NCBI RefSeq assembly: GCF_014467235.1
Contig: NZ_NKHP01000006.1
Span: forward strand, 62,001 to 126,000
Source of the DNA: Xenorhabdus indica
GTDB taxonomy: Bacteria; Pseudomonadota; Gammaproteobacteria; Enterobacterales; Enterobacteriaceae
Length of the DNA: 64,000 nucleotides
Reading direction: 5' to 3'
The position numbers were made by a program, and so were the translations under genes. Below are positions 35,727-46,582 of the stretch, one piece after another. Position 1 is the stretch's first letter. Each line of letters opens with the position of its first letter. Under the pieces are notes generated by a model. It was given only the letters and a program-made list of their open reading frames with translations, ran no database searches and was not told the DNA's origin.

Positions 35727-37649
35727 GTGACTATAAGTAAATGGCAGCATTTTATAATGACTGTTAGTCTGGCTTCTGTTATTGGCATGGCTCATGCAGA
35801 CTCTCTGGATGCTCAGCGGGAGCGCTATCAGGCAATAAAACTCGCGTGGGATGCGAAAAATATGGCAGAAGTTGATCGGTTGATGCCAACATTAAAGGAT
35901 TACCCTTTGTATCCTTATCTGGAGTATCGTCAATTAGTTCATAACCTGAAAATTGTTTCTCCTCAGCAGATTCGTCACTTCATGACCACTTACCCGACCC
36001 TGCCACCCGCTCATTCTCTGTCATCCCGATACATCAATTCTCTGGCAAATGACGGAGATTGGTATGGCATTCTGGCATTCAGTCCCAATGCACCCAATAC
36101 CGTAGCAGCACGTTGTAATTATTACTTTGCTAAGTGGGCAATAGGAAACCAGAAAGCTGCCTGGAAAGGCGCTAAGGAAATTTGGTTACGTGGCAACTCA
36201 TTGCCCGATGATTGCGATAATTTGTTGAATGTCTGGGAACGCTCCGGACACTTATCCGTAAGTTTAATATTGCAGCGTATCGAATTAGCAGTAGAGGAGA
36301 ATAATGCAACCCTGGCGAGTTATCTTATCAAGCGCTTGCCCTTGAATTATCGCAACTTAAGAACTCATTTACTGAAATTGCAAAGTAACCCCGCATCTGT
36401 TGAATACTTTGCCAGAACAATAAGACCAACTGACTTCACCCGTTCCATGGTCATCAATGCCTTTTCTCATTTTGCCCGTAAAGATGCTGAGCAGGCCAGA
36501 CTCAGTCTCACCGCCATTGCACGAGCACAAAAAATGAATAACCTGGAAAGACAGAGATTAAAGGACATCGTGGCATGGCAATTAATGGGAGATATTACAC
36601 CAGAGCAAGCAAAATGGCGGGATAATGCAATACAAGACTCACACTCCAGCGCCCTGATTGAACGTCGTACTCGTTTGGCGCTACGGGATGCCGATGAAAA
36701 AGGACTGGCGGAATGGTTAAACTTGTTACCTAAAAATGTCCTGCAAAAAGATGAATGGCAATATTGGCGTGCGATTGTCCTGCTGAATACCGGTAAGAAA
36801 AAGGAAGGAGACGCCATATTACGTAAATTGATGGAGCATCGTGGTTTCTACCCTATGGTAGCAGCACAGAAATTACATATGCCCTATCCTCTGGTGATCA
36901 ATAAGTCAGAAAGACCTGATGCTTCCATCACGAAGTTACCGCAGATTAAGCGGGTCCGTGAATTAATGTATTGGAATATGGATGATCTGGCCCGCTCAGA
37001 ATGGATCAACTTAGTTTCTTCGCAGAACAGCACTAAACAAGAACAACTGGCTCGTTATGCGTTTGAGCAAAATTGGCCTGCGCTGAGTGTTCAGGCGACG
37101 ATCACCGGCAAGATGTGGGATCATCTCGAAGAACGTTTTCCTTTAGCGTGGCAAAATGAATTTGCTCACTTTACTTCAGATAAAAGTATTTCACAAAGTT
37201 ATGCAATGGCTATTGCGCGACAGGAAAGCGCCTGGGACCCACAAGCCCAGTCTTCAAAAGGAGCGAGCGGATTAATGCAACTGATGCCCAAAACAGCAGA
37301 ACATACGGTAAAGAGCAAAAAAATTGATGGCTATGTCAGCCGCAGCCAATTAATGAACCCGGCCATAAATATCAAAATTGGCACTGCATATCTGGAATCG
37401 ATTTATCAGAATTTTGGTAATAACCGTATTCTCGCCAGTGCTGCCTATAACGCAGGCCCCAGAAATGTCGAACGTTGGTTAACCAATAGTGCGGGAAACA
37501 TTGATGCTATCGCTTTTATTGAAAGTATTCCTTTTTCTGAAACACGCTCTTACGTCAAAAATGTGCTGGCTTATGATGTGTTCTATCATAATTTCATGGG
37601 GAAATTATCTAATGTGTTGACTGAAGCTGAATGGCAAAGACGTTACTGA
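35727..37649 (+). CDS. slt: Soluble lytic murein transglycosylase Slt70
   Basis: This 640-residue periplasmic enzyme has a signal peptide (cleavage near AHA-DSL), a long alpha-superhelical N-terminal region and a C-terminal goose-lysozyme-like domain. The catalytic Glu is in AIARQESAWDPQAQSSKGASGLMQLMPKTA, and ASAAYNAGPRNVERWL is also typical. It cleaves peptidoglycan to 1,6-anhydromuropeptides. The start is GTG at 35727, with GGAGGAG 5-6 nt upstream. trpR follows. Confidence 0.95.
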   Translation: MTISKWQHFIMTVSLASVIGMAHADSLDAQRERYQAIKLAWDAKNMAEVDRLMPTLKDYPLYPYLEYRQLVHNLKIVSPQQIRHFMTTYPTLPPAHSLSSRYINSLANDGDWYGILAFSPNAPNTVAARCNYYFAKWAIGNQKAAWKGAKEIWLRGNSLPDDCDNLLNVWERSGHLSVSLILQRIELAVEENNATLASYLIKRLPLNYRNLRTHLLKLQSNPASVEYFARTIRPTDFTRSMVINAFSHFARKDAEQARLSLTAIARAQKMNNLERQRLKDIVAWQLMGDITPEQAKWRDNAIQDSHSSALIERRTRLALRDADEKGLAEWLNLLPKNVLQKDEWQYWRAIVLLNTGKKKEGDAILRKLMEHRGFYPMVAAQKLHMPYPLVINKSERPDASITKLPQIKRVRELMYWNMDDLARSEWINLVSSQNSTKQEQLARYAFEQNWPALSVQATITGKMWDHLEERFPLAWQNEFAHFTSDKSISQSYAMAIARQESAWDPQAQSSKGASGLMQLMPKTAEHTVKSKKIDGYVSRSQLMNPAINIKIGTAYLESIYQNFGNNRILASAAYNAGPRNVERWLTNSAGNIDAIAFIESIPFSETRSYVKNVLAYDVFYHNFMGKLSNVLTEAEWQRRY

Positions 37650-37675
37650 TTTCAGATCTAATTGTGATATGATTT

Positions 37676-37695
37676 TGTACTAGTTAAATAGTATG
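37676..37695. promoter_or_regulatory. trp operator before trpR
   Basis: TGTACTAGTTAAATAGTATG is almost identical to the TrpR operator consensus GTACTAGTTAACTAGTAC and lies 10 bp upstream of the trpR start codon. Autoregulation of trpR is established in E. coli. Confidence 0.85.
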
Positions 37696-37705
37696 GCTAT
37701 AGATT

Positions 37706-38026
37706 ATGACACAAAATCATTTGATTGATCCGGCACTTTCCCCGGAAGATGGCGATGACTGGCTTGCTTTTGTCGAGTTATTACAAACGGCATTTGAACA
37801 AAATTTGCAACATCAAATTTTACAGTTATTATTGACACCCGATGAACGTACAGCGTTATCAACCAGAGTTCGAATTATTCAAGAGTTGATGCGTGGGCAA
37901 ATGAGTCAACGCGAACTCAAAAACGAACTTAGTGTTGGGATTGCAACAATCACTCGTGGCTCGAATAGTTTGAAATCAGCGTCAGCCCACGTCAAAGAGT
38001 GGCTGGAGGCGCAGTTATTGAAGTAA
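37706..38026 (+). CDS. trpR: Trp operon repressor
   Basis: This 106-residue helical repressor closely matches E. coli TrpR (108). The DNA-binding helices are in [27 protein letters not shown], and [17 protein letters not shown] contributes to the tryptophan pocket. With tryptophan it represses the trp, aro and its own genes. The operator at 37676 is directly upstream. It is 56 bp downstream of slt, as in E. coli. Confidence 0.96.
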   Translation: MTQNHLIDPALSPEDGDDWLAFVELLQTAFEQNLQHQILQLLLTPDERTALSTRVRIIQELMRGQMSQRELKNELSVGIATITRGSNSLKSASAHVKEWLEAQLLK

Positions 38027-38093
38027 ATCGGTTATAATAATAGCTGTTCTGACGATATCTGTTTTGGTAATGGTGGTTAAATAATCACTAACA

Positions 38094-38115
38094 GAGGCCA
38101 TATCATTATGGCCTC
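38094..38115. terminator. Hairpin between trpR and yjjX
   Basis: GAGGCCAT and ATGGCCTC form a perfect stem in the gap between these convergent genes. There is no clear T-run. Confidence 0.55.
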
Positions 38116-38143
38116 CGGTAGTTATGCTATTGTCATTATGCCA

Positions 38144-38677
38144 TTAAGGTTGATTGTTCAATTCTTTATAAATTTCATGATGGATAGGAACGAGAGCCAG
38201 TATCAGTGCCTGATGGTAAACACTAGTACGAGTCAGGATGCCATTGGTGAAAAAGCCAATGGCCCCACCTTTTTGTTTGATGTTATCAACACCGGTCAGA
38301 TAAGCCATTTCGTGACCAAGCTCACGTCCCTCACGAATGCCTTCCAGTACCTTTTCAGGCAGCATCAGACTGGCAGAACGCGATTCACCCCGGATTTGCT
38401 TATACTCGATAACCATCCAGGCAAAAGTCATGTCATCTTCGATTCCGGCTTCAACACCGACCCAGAAATCGGCTTCCGGCCGAACCTGACGAGCTGCCAT
38501 AACCCGATGACGAGCACCAGTACGAGTTTCGGTATTACCAATTGGCTGTTGAGGGACGCTACTGTCTACATTGACATCTTCTATACGGTATGTTCCTGGG
38601 CCAAAAACATCATCAAATGCAAGGCTAATCGCTTTTATTTTCGCAGGGTTAGTTGTTGCAGCAATAACATGATACAT
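38144..38677 (-). CDS. yjjX: Inosine/xanthosine triphosphatase YjjX
   Basis: This 177-residue protein of the NTPase YjjX/DUF84 family has [18 protein letters not shown], the nucleotide-binding start, and [22 protein letters not shown] with the conserved acidic residues. [19 protein letters not shown] and [17 protein letters not shown] are family-specific. It removes non-canonical ITP and XTP from the nucleotide pool. Divergent from gpmB, as in E. coli. A long frame on the opposite strand is a shadow. Confidence 0.94.
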   Translation of the reverse strand: MYHVIAATTNPAKIKAISLAFDDVFGPGTYRIEDVNVDSSVPQQPIGNTETRTGARHRVMAARQVRPEADFWVGVEAGIEDDMTFAWMVIEYKQIRGESRSASLMLPEKVLEGIREGRELGHEMAYLTGVDNIKQKGGAIGFFTNGILTRTSVYHQALILALVPIHHEIYKELNNQP

Positions 38678-38732
38678 AATAAATAAGTAATCCTTTGAAC
38701 TATTTCATGATGCAGTATAACGGAAAATAACT

Positions 38733-39380
38733 ATGTTACAGGTATATCTTGTTCGTCATGGCGAAACAGAATGGAACGTGGCTCGTCGTATTCAAGGGCA
38801 ATCTGACAGCCCATTGACTGAAATTGGGCGGCGTCAGGCACTCTTGGTAGCACAAAGAGTGCAGTCAGAGAACATTACACATGTTATCACTAGTGACCTT
38901 GGTCGAACACGCGAAACCGCAGAAATTATTGCAAAAGCCTGTGACTGTGAGGTGATATTAGAGCCACGCTTGCGGGAAATAAACATGGGCATTCTGGAAA
39001 ACCGTGAACTGAGTTCCCTGACACAAGAAGAAGAGTCCTGGCGCAAAAGTCTTGTTGATGGAACACCAAACGGACGGATACCAAAAGGTGAATCAATGAA
39101 CGAGGTATGCAGTCGTATGCGTGCAGCACTGGAAAGCTGTCTTGACCTACCAGCAGGAAGTCGTCCTTTGCTGGTGAGTCATGGCATGGCGTTAGTCAGT
39201 CTGATTTTCTCTATTTTGGGATTACCAGCCAACTCTGAACGTCGCCTGCGGTTGAGGAACTGCTCTATCTCAAGGGTGGATTATCAGGATAGCCCATGGC
39301 TGGCTTCTGGTTGGATCGTTGAAACAGCGGGCGATATCACACATCTGAATATGCCCGCATTAGATGAACTACAAGGCTAA
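38733..39380 (+). CDS. gpmB: Histidine-phosphatase family protein GpmB (YtjC)
   Basis: This 215-residue protein is the same length as E. coli GpmB. The phosphohistidine motif LVRHGETEWN has H9; the second active-site block is PLLVSHGMALVSL. It was named phosphoglycerate mutase 2, but the enzyme acts as a phosphatase in known homologues. Its stop codon overlaps the end of rob by 4 bp, tail to tail. Confidence 0.94.
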   Translation: MLQVYLVRHGETEWNVARRIQGQSDSPLTEIGRRQALLVAQRVQSENITHVITSDLGRTRETAEIIAKACDCEVILEPRLREINMGILENRELSSLTQEEESWRKSLVDGTPNGRIPKGESMNEVCSRMRAALESCLDLPAGSRPLLVSHGMALVSLIFSILGLPANSERRLRLRNCSISRVDYQDSPWLASGWIVETAGDITHLNMPALDELQG

Positions 39381-40258
39381 CGCTGAATTGGGATGAGGTA
39401 CTCAAACTCCACAACATGGCTTTGAGACTCATCCTCCAACTTCTTCCTTTCAAGATTAGTAAGATAGTATCGCTCGACATCGTATCCCTTCCTGCGAGTG
39501 ATATTCAGTTGGGGTAAACAAACAGTATAGATATTAAAGAGAAATTCATCGAGGCGCTCTTCTTTACCAAAATAACTGAATGAAATGTATTCCCCTCCGG
39601 GCAAAACAACCGGCTGACTATCTTTAGTGTCAAAAGTCGCATATTCCGGCTCTATTGCAGTGGTATAAAAAACCGTCTGCTCATCATCATGATCTGTACT
39701 GATAGTGGAATGGTGCAATCCATACAATTTAGGAGGTAAGATTTCAGCATGTTGCAGATAGAAAACCCAAAAGTTATTGCGCATCTCCGTACAGGCTTTC
39801 GACCATTGTTCCAATGTATAGGAGCAGGTATGCTCAGTACCGACAAGTAATTTATCTTCCAACGTCACAAACTTATGTTCAGGTAACGGTTTGTTATCCA
39901 ACATAATCGGAGGACAAATCCCGGTAGCACACCACTCCTCACTTCGGCGATAAGAGGCCGGTGTTCGGTTGAACTGTTTTTTGAAAGCTCTGGTAAAAGT
40001 TTGTTGAGAATCAAAACGATATTGCAGAGCAATGTCCAAAATGGGGCGACCGGTTACACGCAATGCAACGGCAGCCTTGGACAACCGTCTGGCACGAATG
40101 TAAGAGCCAATAGCCTGTCCCGTAACATCTTTAAACATGCGCTGTAAGTGCCACTTGGAATAACCTGCTTTTGCTGCAACATTATCAAGGGATAGTGGAC
40201 GATCCAGATTATTATCCAACCAATGTAGCAGATCTCGAATGATGTTGGTTTGATCCAT
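39377..40258 (-). CDS. rob: AraC/XylS-family regulator Rob
   Basis: This 293-residue regulator has two N-terminal helix-turn-helix units (LSLDNVAAKAGYSKWHLQRMFKDVTGQAIGSYIRARRL and PILDIALQYRFDSQQTFTRAFKKQFNRTPASYR), typical of MarA/SoxS/Rob. The C-terminal GyrI-like domain, residues about 120-290, senses small molecules. It activates multidrug, solvent and superoxide resistance genes. It converges on gpmB with a 4-bp overlap. Confidence 0.94.
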   Translation of the reverse strand: MDQTNIIRDLLHWLDNNLDRPLSLDNVAAKAGYSKWHLQRMFKDVTGQAIGSYIRARRLSKAAVALRVTGRPILDIALQYRFDSQQTFTRAFKKQFNRTPASYRRSEEWCATGICPPIMLDNKPLPEHKFVTLEDKLLVGTEHTCSYTLEQWSKACTEMRNNFWVFYLQHAEILPPKLYGLHHSTISTDHDDEQTVFYTTAIEPEYATFDTKDSQPVVLPGGEYISFSYFGKEERLDEFLFNIYTVCLPQLNITRRKGYDVERYYLTNLERKKLEDESQSHVVEFEYLIPIQR

Positions 40259-40983
40259 ACATCTCCCTAATTCATCAAGACAAAAAGAAAACCATACAAT
40301 TTTAAGATAACTAAATGTTTAAAAAATTTTCAGAATGAAAATGTTATATAGATTGATAATCAGCACCTATCATTTCCAAACTCTAAGATGGCTTTAACTA
40401 CCTGATTTTTTTTAATTCACCAAGCATACTGTCGTTTTCACAACATAGTCCTTTTCCCTGTTATGACAGCAACACCTATTGTAACTACCCATAGCCGCTA
40501 TTTTCATTGCAATTCCTAAATTGACAAGCATTCTTCCTGACATAATAAAGCAGAATATTGTGGCACAATCACAACAGATAAAACCTGATACGAAATTAAA
40601 CAAGACAAATCTTGGAATAAGCTAATGGCAAATATGATCATTTGTCAAGCTTACCTTTAGGCTCCATTACCAATAATGGTTGGAAAATTTATTAAAATAA
40701 TTTGCCTCTATTTTATATTGATGGGCGATAAACAACAGTGACACCCCATGAAATTTTCTATGAAGAAAACATATTTTGTATATCTTTGAGAAAGTATGAG
40801 CATCCGTAAAAGCAGATTTAAAACACACTCTTTACTCGTTTTGAATGTATATTCAGCTATAATGCCATGTTTTTCTTCATAGATACATTAACTTTGAAAA
40901 TGCCTTTGCAAAAGCCATTGATTCGCATTATATGTCAATGATAGATATTTTCACCGTGTTTATTTAATTAAAGTGGACTAAAT
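40259..40983. other. Intergenic region between rob and creA
   Basis: This 725-bp AT-rich stretch lies between the divergent rob and creA genes. It has a TATAAT at about 40857-40862 that could be part of a creA promoter. A 63-codon minus-strand frame (40412-40603), rich in cysteine, has no recognisable similarity and is probably chance. Nothing else can be supported. Confidence 0.5.
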
Positions 40984-41460
40984 ATGGTAACAATTAAGAA
41001 AATAGTGATTGCTGTTGCCCTACTCTGTTCTCCGGTGATCCTGCACGCCGAAGAGATCGGATCTGTTGATACCGTGTTCAAACTTTTTGGGCCAGATAAC
41101 AAAATAGTGATAGAAGCTTTTGATGATCCCGATGTTAAAAATGTAACTTGCTATTTAAGCAGAGCTAAAACAGGTGGAATTAAAGGCGGTTTAGGATTAG
41201 CAGAAGATACTTCTGATGCCGCGATCTCCTGTCAGCAGGTTGGGCCAATTGAACCGGCAGATAAGATCCTTAATTCACCGAAAAAAGGGCAAGTCGTTTT
41301 CCAGAAAAGAACATCGTTGGTGTTTAAAAAACTCCAGGTTGTCCGTTTTTACGATCCAAAACGTAATACACTGATCTACTTAACCTATTCCGACAAAGTC
41401 ATTGATGGTTCACCTAAAAATGCCATCAGCGCCGTACCCATTATGCCGTGGAAAGAGTAG
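40984..41460 (+). CDS. creA: CreA family periplasmic protein
   Basis: This 158-residue protein has a signal peptide (cleavage near [13 protein letters not shown]) and matches E. coli CreA (157 residues): [58 protein letters not shown] with two conserved cysteines. Function is unknown. In E. coli the two-component system creBC and creD follow; they are absent here and arcA comes next. Confidence 0.93.
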   Translation: MVTIKKIVIAVALLCSPVILHAEEIGSVDTVFKLFGPDNKIVIEAFDDPDVKNVTCYLSRAKTGGIKGGLGLAEDTSDAAISCQQVGPIEPADKILNSPKKGQVVFQKRTSLVFKKLQVVRFYDPKRNTLIYLTYSDKVIDGSPKNAISAVPIMPWKE

Positions 41461-41498
41461 AACAACCAACGAAACCGCAGCCTAAAAAAATAGTGATT

Positions 41499-41538
41499 AA
41501 AAAGCCCTGAACTCCCTTAAGTATTCAGGGCTTTTTTT
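41499..41538 (+). terminator. Terminator after creA
   Basis: AAAAGCCCTGAA and TTCAGGGCTTTT pair and are followed by further T residues, 39 bp after the stop. It is a strong rho-independent terminator and could also act for arcA in the other direction. Confidence 0.88.
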
Positions 41539-41615
41539 GTTGATATTGTATTTTTAAAATAAAGATTTTTATGAATGCAATAAATTAAAAACACAATAAA
41601 TGACGGGAATAAATA

Positions 41616-42332
41616 TTAGTCTTCCAGATCACCACAGAAACGATAGCCTTCACCATGAATAGTGGCAATAATTTCTGGGGTATCCGGTGTCGATTCAAAG
41701 TGTTTACGAATTCGACGAATAGTGACGTCCACAGTACGATCATGTGGCTTTAGTTCACGCCCGGTCATTTTTTTCAACAGCTCTGCACGAGTCTGAATTT
41801 TTCCCGGATTCTCACAGAAGTGGAGCATCGCACGAAACTCACTGCGTGGCAGCTTATAGTGATCTCCCATTGGGTTTACCAGTGAACGGCTATTGATATC
41901 CAATTCCCAACCATTGAACTTATAACTTTCAACTTGACGGCGTTCTTCACCTGAATGGCTCAGATTCATAGTACGGGAAAGCAGGTTCCGCGCACGAATA
42001 GTTAACTCCCGCGGGTTGAAAGGCTTGGTGATGTAATCATCAGCACCAATTTCAAGGCCAAGTATTTTATCCACCTCATTATCACGCCCAGTTAAGAACA
42101 TCAGGGCAACATTTGCCTGCTCACGTAACTCACGGGCAAGAAGCAGCCCATTTTTGCCTGGCAGATTGATATCCATAATCACTAAGTTGATATCGTTATC
42201 TGACAAAATATTGTGCATTTCTAAGCCATCATTGGCTTCATAAACAACATACCCTTCAGCTTCAAAAATACTCTTTAAGGTATTGCGTGTGACAATTTCG
42301 TCTTCAACAATCAAAATGTGCGGGGTTTGCAT
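41616..42332 (-). CDS. arcA: Aerobic respiration response regulator ArcA
   Basis: This 238-residue OmpR-type response regulator has an N-terminal receiver domain (DE at 11-12, phospho-acceptor D54 in [10 protein letters not shown] in [10 protein letters not shown]) and a C-terminal winged helix with [10 protein letters not shown] and [23 protein letters not shown]. It is nearly identical to E. coli ArcA. With the sensor ArcB, encoded elsewhere, it represses aerobic metabolism under low oxygen. Confidence 0.96.
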   Translation of the reverse strand: MQTPHILIVEDEIVTRNTLKSIFEAEGYVVYEANDGLEMHNILSDNDINLVIMDINLPGKNGLLLARELREQANVALMFLTGRDNEVDKILGLEIGADDYITKPFNPRELTIRARNLLSRTMNLSHSGEERRQVESYKFNGWELDINSRSLVNPMGDHYKLPRSEFRAMLHFCENPGKIQTRAELLKKMTGRELKPHDRTVDVTIRRIRKHFESTPDTPEIIATIHGEGYRFCGDLED

Positions 42333-42992
42333 GGTTGCTACCTAAAAATCGCTAAAAAAACAGAACCTGTATAACATAAGCTGTTATTATTAAAAGTAAA
42401 AAATCCCACTCTCGCTCTGGATTACAGAAAACGCAGCTCATGTCTGAAAAATGTTGTTGATATGTTTTACGCTAAAAGCATTTGTTGCTTCTCTCTGAAG
42501 GTACATACCCGTAAACCCATCTCAGCAAGGGCTATATTAGTCTATTAACAGCAATATAACAGCTAGTAATGCATTTGCCCTCTAAAAAAACCAACTTTTG
42601 TTGATACATATCAAAATCAATTGTAGCACGATAACATTATTTGTAATTGTTAATTTAAAATTAACCATCTTGTTATTAATTTGGAAAATTAATGTTAATA
42701 ATTTGCCATGTTGCCTCTAATGCTTAGAGAGATCAACCCAACACTTAAATGTTAAAATTAGCGTGTTTTATCATAAAGACGAAATAATTACAAAATATGT
42801 TTTTTATAAAATTAAATGCTGATAAAAATATTTCAAACCAGATAATGGCTCAATTATCGAATCATATTTTGAACGATTACAACACAGAAAATGATGCTTT
42901 TTTCCACGATGATTTTAAAAATTATTTGACTTCCACCACAGTTTCCTTTAACCAATAGGGGTCGAACAGAATAAAAAGACAGACAGGAAACC
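42333..42992. other. Intergenic region between arcA and thrL
   Basis: This 660-bp AT-rich divergent region holds the arcA 5' leader on one side and the thr promoter on the other. In E. coli yjjY and a tRNA/rRNA methyltransferase gene lie here; neither is present. A TTGACT at 42926-42931 could be the thr -35 box, but I see no good -10. Confidence 0.5.
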
Positions 42993-43094
42993 ATGCGCAA
43001 CGTTAGCCCGAAAAATACAATTACTGCAAACACAGTTACTGCTAAAACAATCACTACGATTACCACCGGAACCACGAGTTACGGTGCGGGCTGA
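42993..43094 (+). CDS. thrL: thr operon leader peptide
   Basis: This 33-residue peptide has 11 Thr and 3 Ile codons, most of them in codons 9-28 (TITANTVTAKTITTITTGTT). A GC-rich terminator follows 20 bp after its stop. Ribosome stalling at Thr or Ile codons when their charged tRNAs are scarce would prevent terminator formation. The peptide is longer than the E. coli ThrL (21 residues) and has more Thr codons. ACAGGAAACC precedes the ATG. Confidence 0.9.
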   Translation: MRNVSPKNTITANTVTAKTITTITTGTTSYGAG

Positions 43095-43113
43095 CGCGTA
43101 CAAATAAAATAGT

Positions 43114-43150
43114 AAAAAGCCCGTATCCCACAAGATACGGGCTTTTTTTT
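43114..43150 (+). terminator. thr operon attenuator terminator
   Basis: AAAAAGCCCGTATC and GATACGGGCTTTTT pair and end in a run of eight T, between thrL and thrA. It is the regulated terminator of the threonine operon. Confidence 0.9.
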
Positions 43151-43188
43151 GACGCTTTTTTTAACAGAAAGTCAGGAGAGAAATACCA

Positions 43189-45648
43189 ATGCGAGTACTA
43201 AAATTTGGGGGCACATCAGTCGCAAACTACCAACGCGTACTGTGTGTGGCTGATATCGCTGAAAGTGAACTATCCCTTGGGCAAGTCGCCCTGGTTCTTT
43301 CTGCACCCGCAAAAATTACAAACCATTTAGTAGCGATGATAACCAAAACGGTTGCAGGACAAGACATTGTTTCCAATATGAGCGATACCACCCAAATCTT
43401 TACTGATTTGTTGTCGGGATTAAAAGAGCATCAGCCAAATTTCGATTATGAACTTCTGAAAGGTGTTATAGCGCGTGAACTGGCTAATCTAAAGCAATCC
43501 CTGCATGGTATTTCTCTGTTAAAACAGTGCCCGGACAGCATTAATGCAGCCCTGATTTGCTGTGGTGAAAAATTATCCATTGCGATTATGTCCACCGTAC
43601 TACAAGCTCGCGGACATAAAGTATTTGTTATCGATCCGGTTAAAAACCTTCTTGCTCACGGACACTATCTCGAATCCACTGTTGATATCCACGAATCCAC
43701 CAAACGTATTGCAGCCCTGAATATTCCTGCTGACCATATTATCCTGATGGCAGGCTTCACTGCGGGTAATGATAATGGTGAACGGGTTGTTCTTGGGCGT
43801 AATGGTTCCGATTATTCGGCCGCAGTGCTGGCAGCATGCTTACGTGCGGATTGCTGTGAAATCTGGACTGACGTAGATGGTGTTTATACCTGTGACCCAC
43901 GGTCCGTTTCTGATGCCCGTCTATTGAAAAGCCTGTCCTATCAGGAAGCCATGGAACTTTCCTATTTTGGTGCTAAAGTCCTTCATCCCCGCACTATTGC
44001 GCCTATCGCTCAATTCCAGATCCCTTGCCTGATTAAAAATACCGCTAATCCTGATGCACCAGGAACGTTCATTGGTGAAGGACAAAAAGACGAAAGTATG
44101 CTTATTAAGGGCATCACTAACCTGAATCATATGGCAATGATCAACGTTTCAGGCCCCGGCATGAAAGGTATGGTCGGCATGGCAGCAAGAGTATTTGCCG
44201 TTATGTCCCGCTCAGGCATTTCTGTTGTGCTGATTACACAGTCTTCATCGGAATACAGCATCAGTTTCTGCGTACCACAAAAAGAGTTGAACAGAGCACA
44301 AAAAGCACTGACAGAAGAATTTTATCTGGAATTGAAAGACGGTGTGCTTGATCCCATTGATGTGATAGATAACCTCGCCATCATTTCTGTGGTTGGTGAT
44401 GGAATGCGCACACAACGTGGCATCTCTGCCCGTTTCTTCTCGGCATTGACCCGTGCCAATATTAACATCATCGCTCTTGCTCAAGGTTCATCGGAACGCT
44501 CCATTTCCGCAGTCATTGACAATGATGCTGCTACAACAGCGGTTCGTCTCTGTCACCAAATGCTGTTTAATACCGCTCAAGTGGTTGAAGTGTTTGTTGT
44601 CGGTGTGGGCGGTGTTGGCAGCGCATTGATTGAACAAATCCGCCGCCAACAATCATGGCTGAAACAAAAACATATTGATCTACGCGTCTGTGGTATTGCC
44701 AACTCGCGGGCTATGCTAACAGATATGCAGGGCATCAGTTTAGATAACTGGCAACAGGCTCTGTCAGAAGCCAGTGAGCCTTTCAGCCTGAGCCGGTTGA
44801 TCCGGCTTGAAAAAGAGTATCATCTCCTGAACCCGGTGATTGTGGACTGTACATCAAATCAATCCATTGCCGAACAATATGTCAGCTTCCTGAGCGATGG
44901 CTTCAACGTTGTCACACCGAATAAAAAAGCCAATACACTTTCAATGGTCTATTACCGAAAAATCCGTCAGGCTGCTGGAAAGTCGAAGCGTAAGTTCCTG
45001 TATGACACCAACGTAGGCGCAGGATTACCTGTCATCGAAAACTTACAGAATTTGCTGAACGCCGGGGATGAGTTAGTTCAGTTCAACGGTATCCTGTCAG
45101 GTTCTCTGTCTTACATTTTCGGTATGCTGGATGAAGGTATGACACTTTCGCAAGCAACGTTGCTGGCAAAAGAAAAAGGCTTTACGGAACCCGACCCACG
45201 AGACGATCTATCAGGTATGGATGTTGCACGTAAACTATTAATTCTGGCGCGTGAATCTGGCTATGAGCTGGAATTGGAAGATATTCATGTCGAGCCCGTT
45301 TTACCGGCATCATTTAATGCCAGTGGTGATGTCAGCGATTTTCTGCAACGTTTACCACAACTGGATCTGGAATTTAATCGCCGGGTTGCAGATGCCGCAA
45401 AGCAAGAAAAAGTGTTGCGCTATGTCGGCATCATTGAACAAGGTCGTTGTATGGTGAAAATTGCCGCAGTCGATGGCAATGATCCGCTTTATAAAGTCAA
45501 AAATGGCGAAAACGCGCTGGCTTTCTATACCCGTTATTATCAACCAATCCCACTGGTGCTACGTGGCTACGGTGCAGGGAATGATGTGACGGCAGCAGGC
45601 GTTTTTGCTGATATATTACGCACTCTGTCATGGAAATTGGGGGTTTAA
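43189..45648 (+). CDS. thrA: Bifunctional aspartokinase I/homoserine dehydrogenase I
   Basis: This 819-residue protein is the usual fusion. The aspartokinase domain (1-about 300) starts [17 protein letters not shown] and has [19 protein letters not shown]. Two ACT domains (about 315-460) give feedback inhibition by threonine. The homoserine dehydrogenase domain (about 465-819) has [14 protein letters not shown] for NAD(P) binding and [33 protein letters not shown]. It catalyses the first and third steps towards threonine. Its TAA overlaps the thrB ATG (TAATG). Confidence 0.96.
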   Translation: MRVLKFGGTSVANYQRVLCVADIAESELSLGQVALVLSAPAKITNHLVAMITKTVAGQDIVSNMSDTTQIFTDLLSGLKEHQPNFDYELLKGVIARELANLKQSLHGISLLKQCPDSINAALICCGEKLSIAIMSTVLQARGHKVFVIDPVKNLLAHGHYLESTVDIHESTKRIAALNIPADHIILMAGFTAGNDNGERVVLGRNGSDYSAAVLAACLRADCCEIWTDVDGVYTCDPRSVSDARLLKSLSYQEAMELSYFGAKVLHPRTIAPIAQFQIPCLIKNTANPDAPGTFIGEGQKDESMLIKGITNLNHMAMINVSGPGMKGMVGMAARVFAVMSRSGISVVLITQSSSEYSISFCVPQKELNRAQKALTEEFYLELKDGVLDPIDVIDNLAIISVVGDGMRTQRGISARFFSALTRANINIIALAQGSSERSISAVIDNDAATTAVRLCHQMLFNTAQVVEVFVVGVGGVGSALIEQIRRQQSWLKQKHIDLRVCGIANSRAMLTDMQGISLDNWQQALSEASEPFSLSRLIRLEKEYHLLNPVIVDCTSNQSIAEQYVSFLSDGFNVVTPNKKANTLSMVYYRKIRQAAGKSKRKFLYDTNVGAGLPVIENLQNLLNAGDELVQFNGILSGSLSYIFGMLDEGMTLSQATLLAKEKGFTEPDPRDDLSGMDVARKLLILARESGYELELEDIHVEPVLPASFNASGDVSDFLQRLPQLDLEFNRRVADAAKQEKVLRYVGIIEQGRCMVKIAAVDGNDPLYKVKNGENALAFYTRYYQPIPLVLRGYGAGNDVTAAGVFADILRTLSWKLGV

Positions 45649-46580
45649 TGGTGGTCAGGGTTTATGCACCTGCCTCTATCGGTAACGTTGGGGTTGGGTT
45701 TGATGTGCTTGGCGCAGCAGTTTCTCCTGTTGATGGTTCACTGCTTGGGGATTGTGTCTCTGTCAGTGCAGCAGAAAGTTTTACTTTAAGTAATGAAGGG
45801 AAATTTATCGGTAAACTACCTGAAAATCCGAAACATAATATTGTCTACCAATGTTGGCAGCTCTTTCGCCAGCGACTGGGTAAAGAACTGCCTGTTGCCA
45901 TGATACTGGAAAAAAACATGCCGATTGGCTCAGGATTAGGTTCCAGTGCCTGCTCAGTAGTTGCCGCATTAGTGGCATTAAATGAGTATGCAGGCCGTCC
46001 TTTTGAGCGTAGCCAATTATTGGACATGATGGGGGAATTAGAAGGGCGAATTTCCGGTGGTGTACATTATGACAATGTTGCACCGTGTTATTTAGGTGGG
46101 CTGCAATTAATTCTGGCTCAGGAAGATAGCGTTTGTCAGTCAATCCCCGCATTTGATGATTGGTTATGGGTGATGGCCTACCCCGGCATCAAGGTTTCGA
46201 CATCAGAAGCACGCGCCATTTTACCTGCTCGCTATTCCCGCAGCGATATTATTAACCATGGCCGTTATTTTGCAGGATTTATTCACGCCTGCTATACCCA
46301 ACAATCTGATTTAGCGGCCAAACTGATGAAAGATGTTATTGCCGAACCTTATCGCACACAGCTTTTACCTGGTTTTACCAACGCACGTGATGGAGTAAAA
46401 AAACTGGGTGCTTTGGCATGTAGCATCTCTGGCTCTGGCCCGACATTATTTGCGATTTGCAATGAGATGGCGATAGCGAAAGAGGTCGCCCAGTGGCTGC
46501 AACAACATTACGTACAGAATGACGAAGGTTTTGTTCATATTTGCCGTCTGGATCTCGCAGGCGCACGACAGGTAGGGTAA
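45648..46580 (+). CDS. thrB: Homoserine kinase
   Basis: The GHMP kinase starts at ATG 45648, sharing one base with the thrA stop, and gives 310 residues, the same as E. coli ThrB. An earlier ATG at 45630 lies inside thrA and does not fit the family start MVxVYAPAS. The ATP-binding motif [22 protein letters not shown] and [11 protein letters not shown] are present. It phosphorylates homoserine in threonine synthesis. Confidence 0.95.
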   Translation: MVVRVYAPASIGNVGVGFDVLGAAVSPVDGSLLGDCVSVSAAESFTLSNEGKFIGKLPENPKHNIVYQCWQLFRQRLGKELPVAMILEKNMPIGSGLGSSACSVVAALVALNEYAGRPFERSQLLDMMGELEGRISGGVHYDNVAPCYLGGLQLILAQEDSVCQSIPAFDDWLWVMAYPGIKVSTSEARAILPARYSRSDIINHGRYFAGFIHACYTQQSDLAAKLMKDVIAEPYRTQLLPGFTNARDGVKKLGALACSISGSGPTLFAICNEMAIAKEVAQWLQQHYVQNDEGFVHICRLDLAGARQVG

Positions 46581-46582
46581 CA

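Noticed and set aside
38108-38686. A 192-codon plus-strand frame opposite yjjX
   Set aside because: yjjX on the other strand matches its family over the full length; the plus frame has no similarity to anything known.
40412-40603. A cysteine-rich 63-codon minus-strand frame between rob and creA
   Set aside because: No RBS, no similarity, and composition is odd for a real small protein; kept only as a remark.
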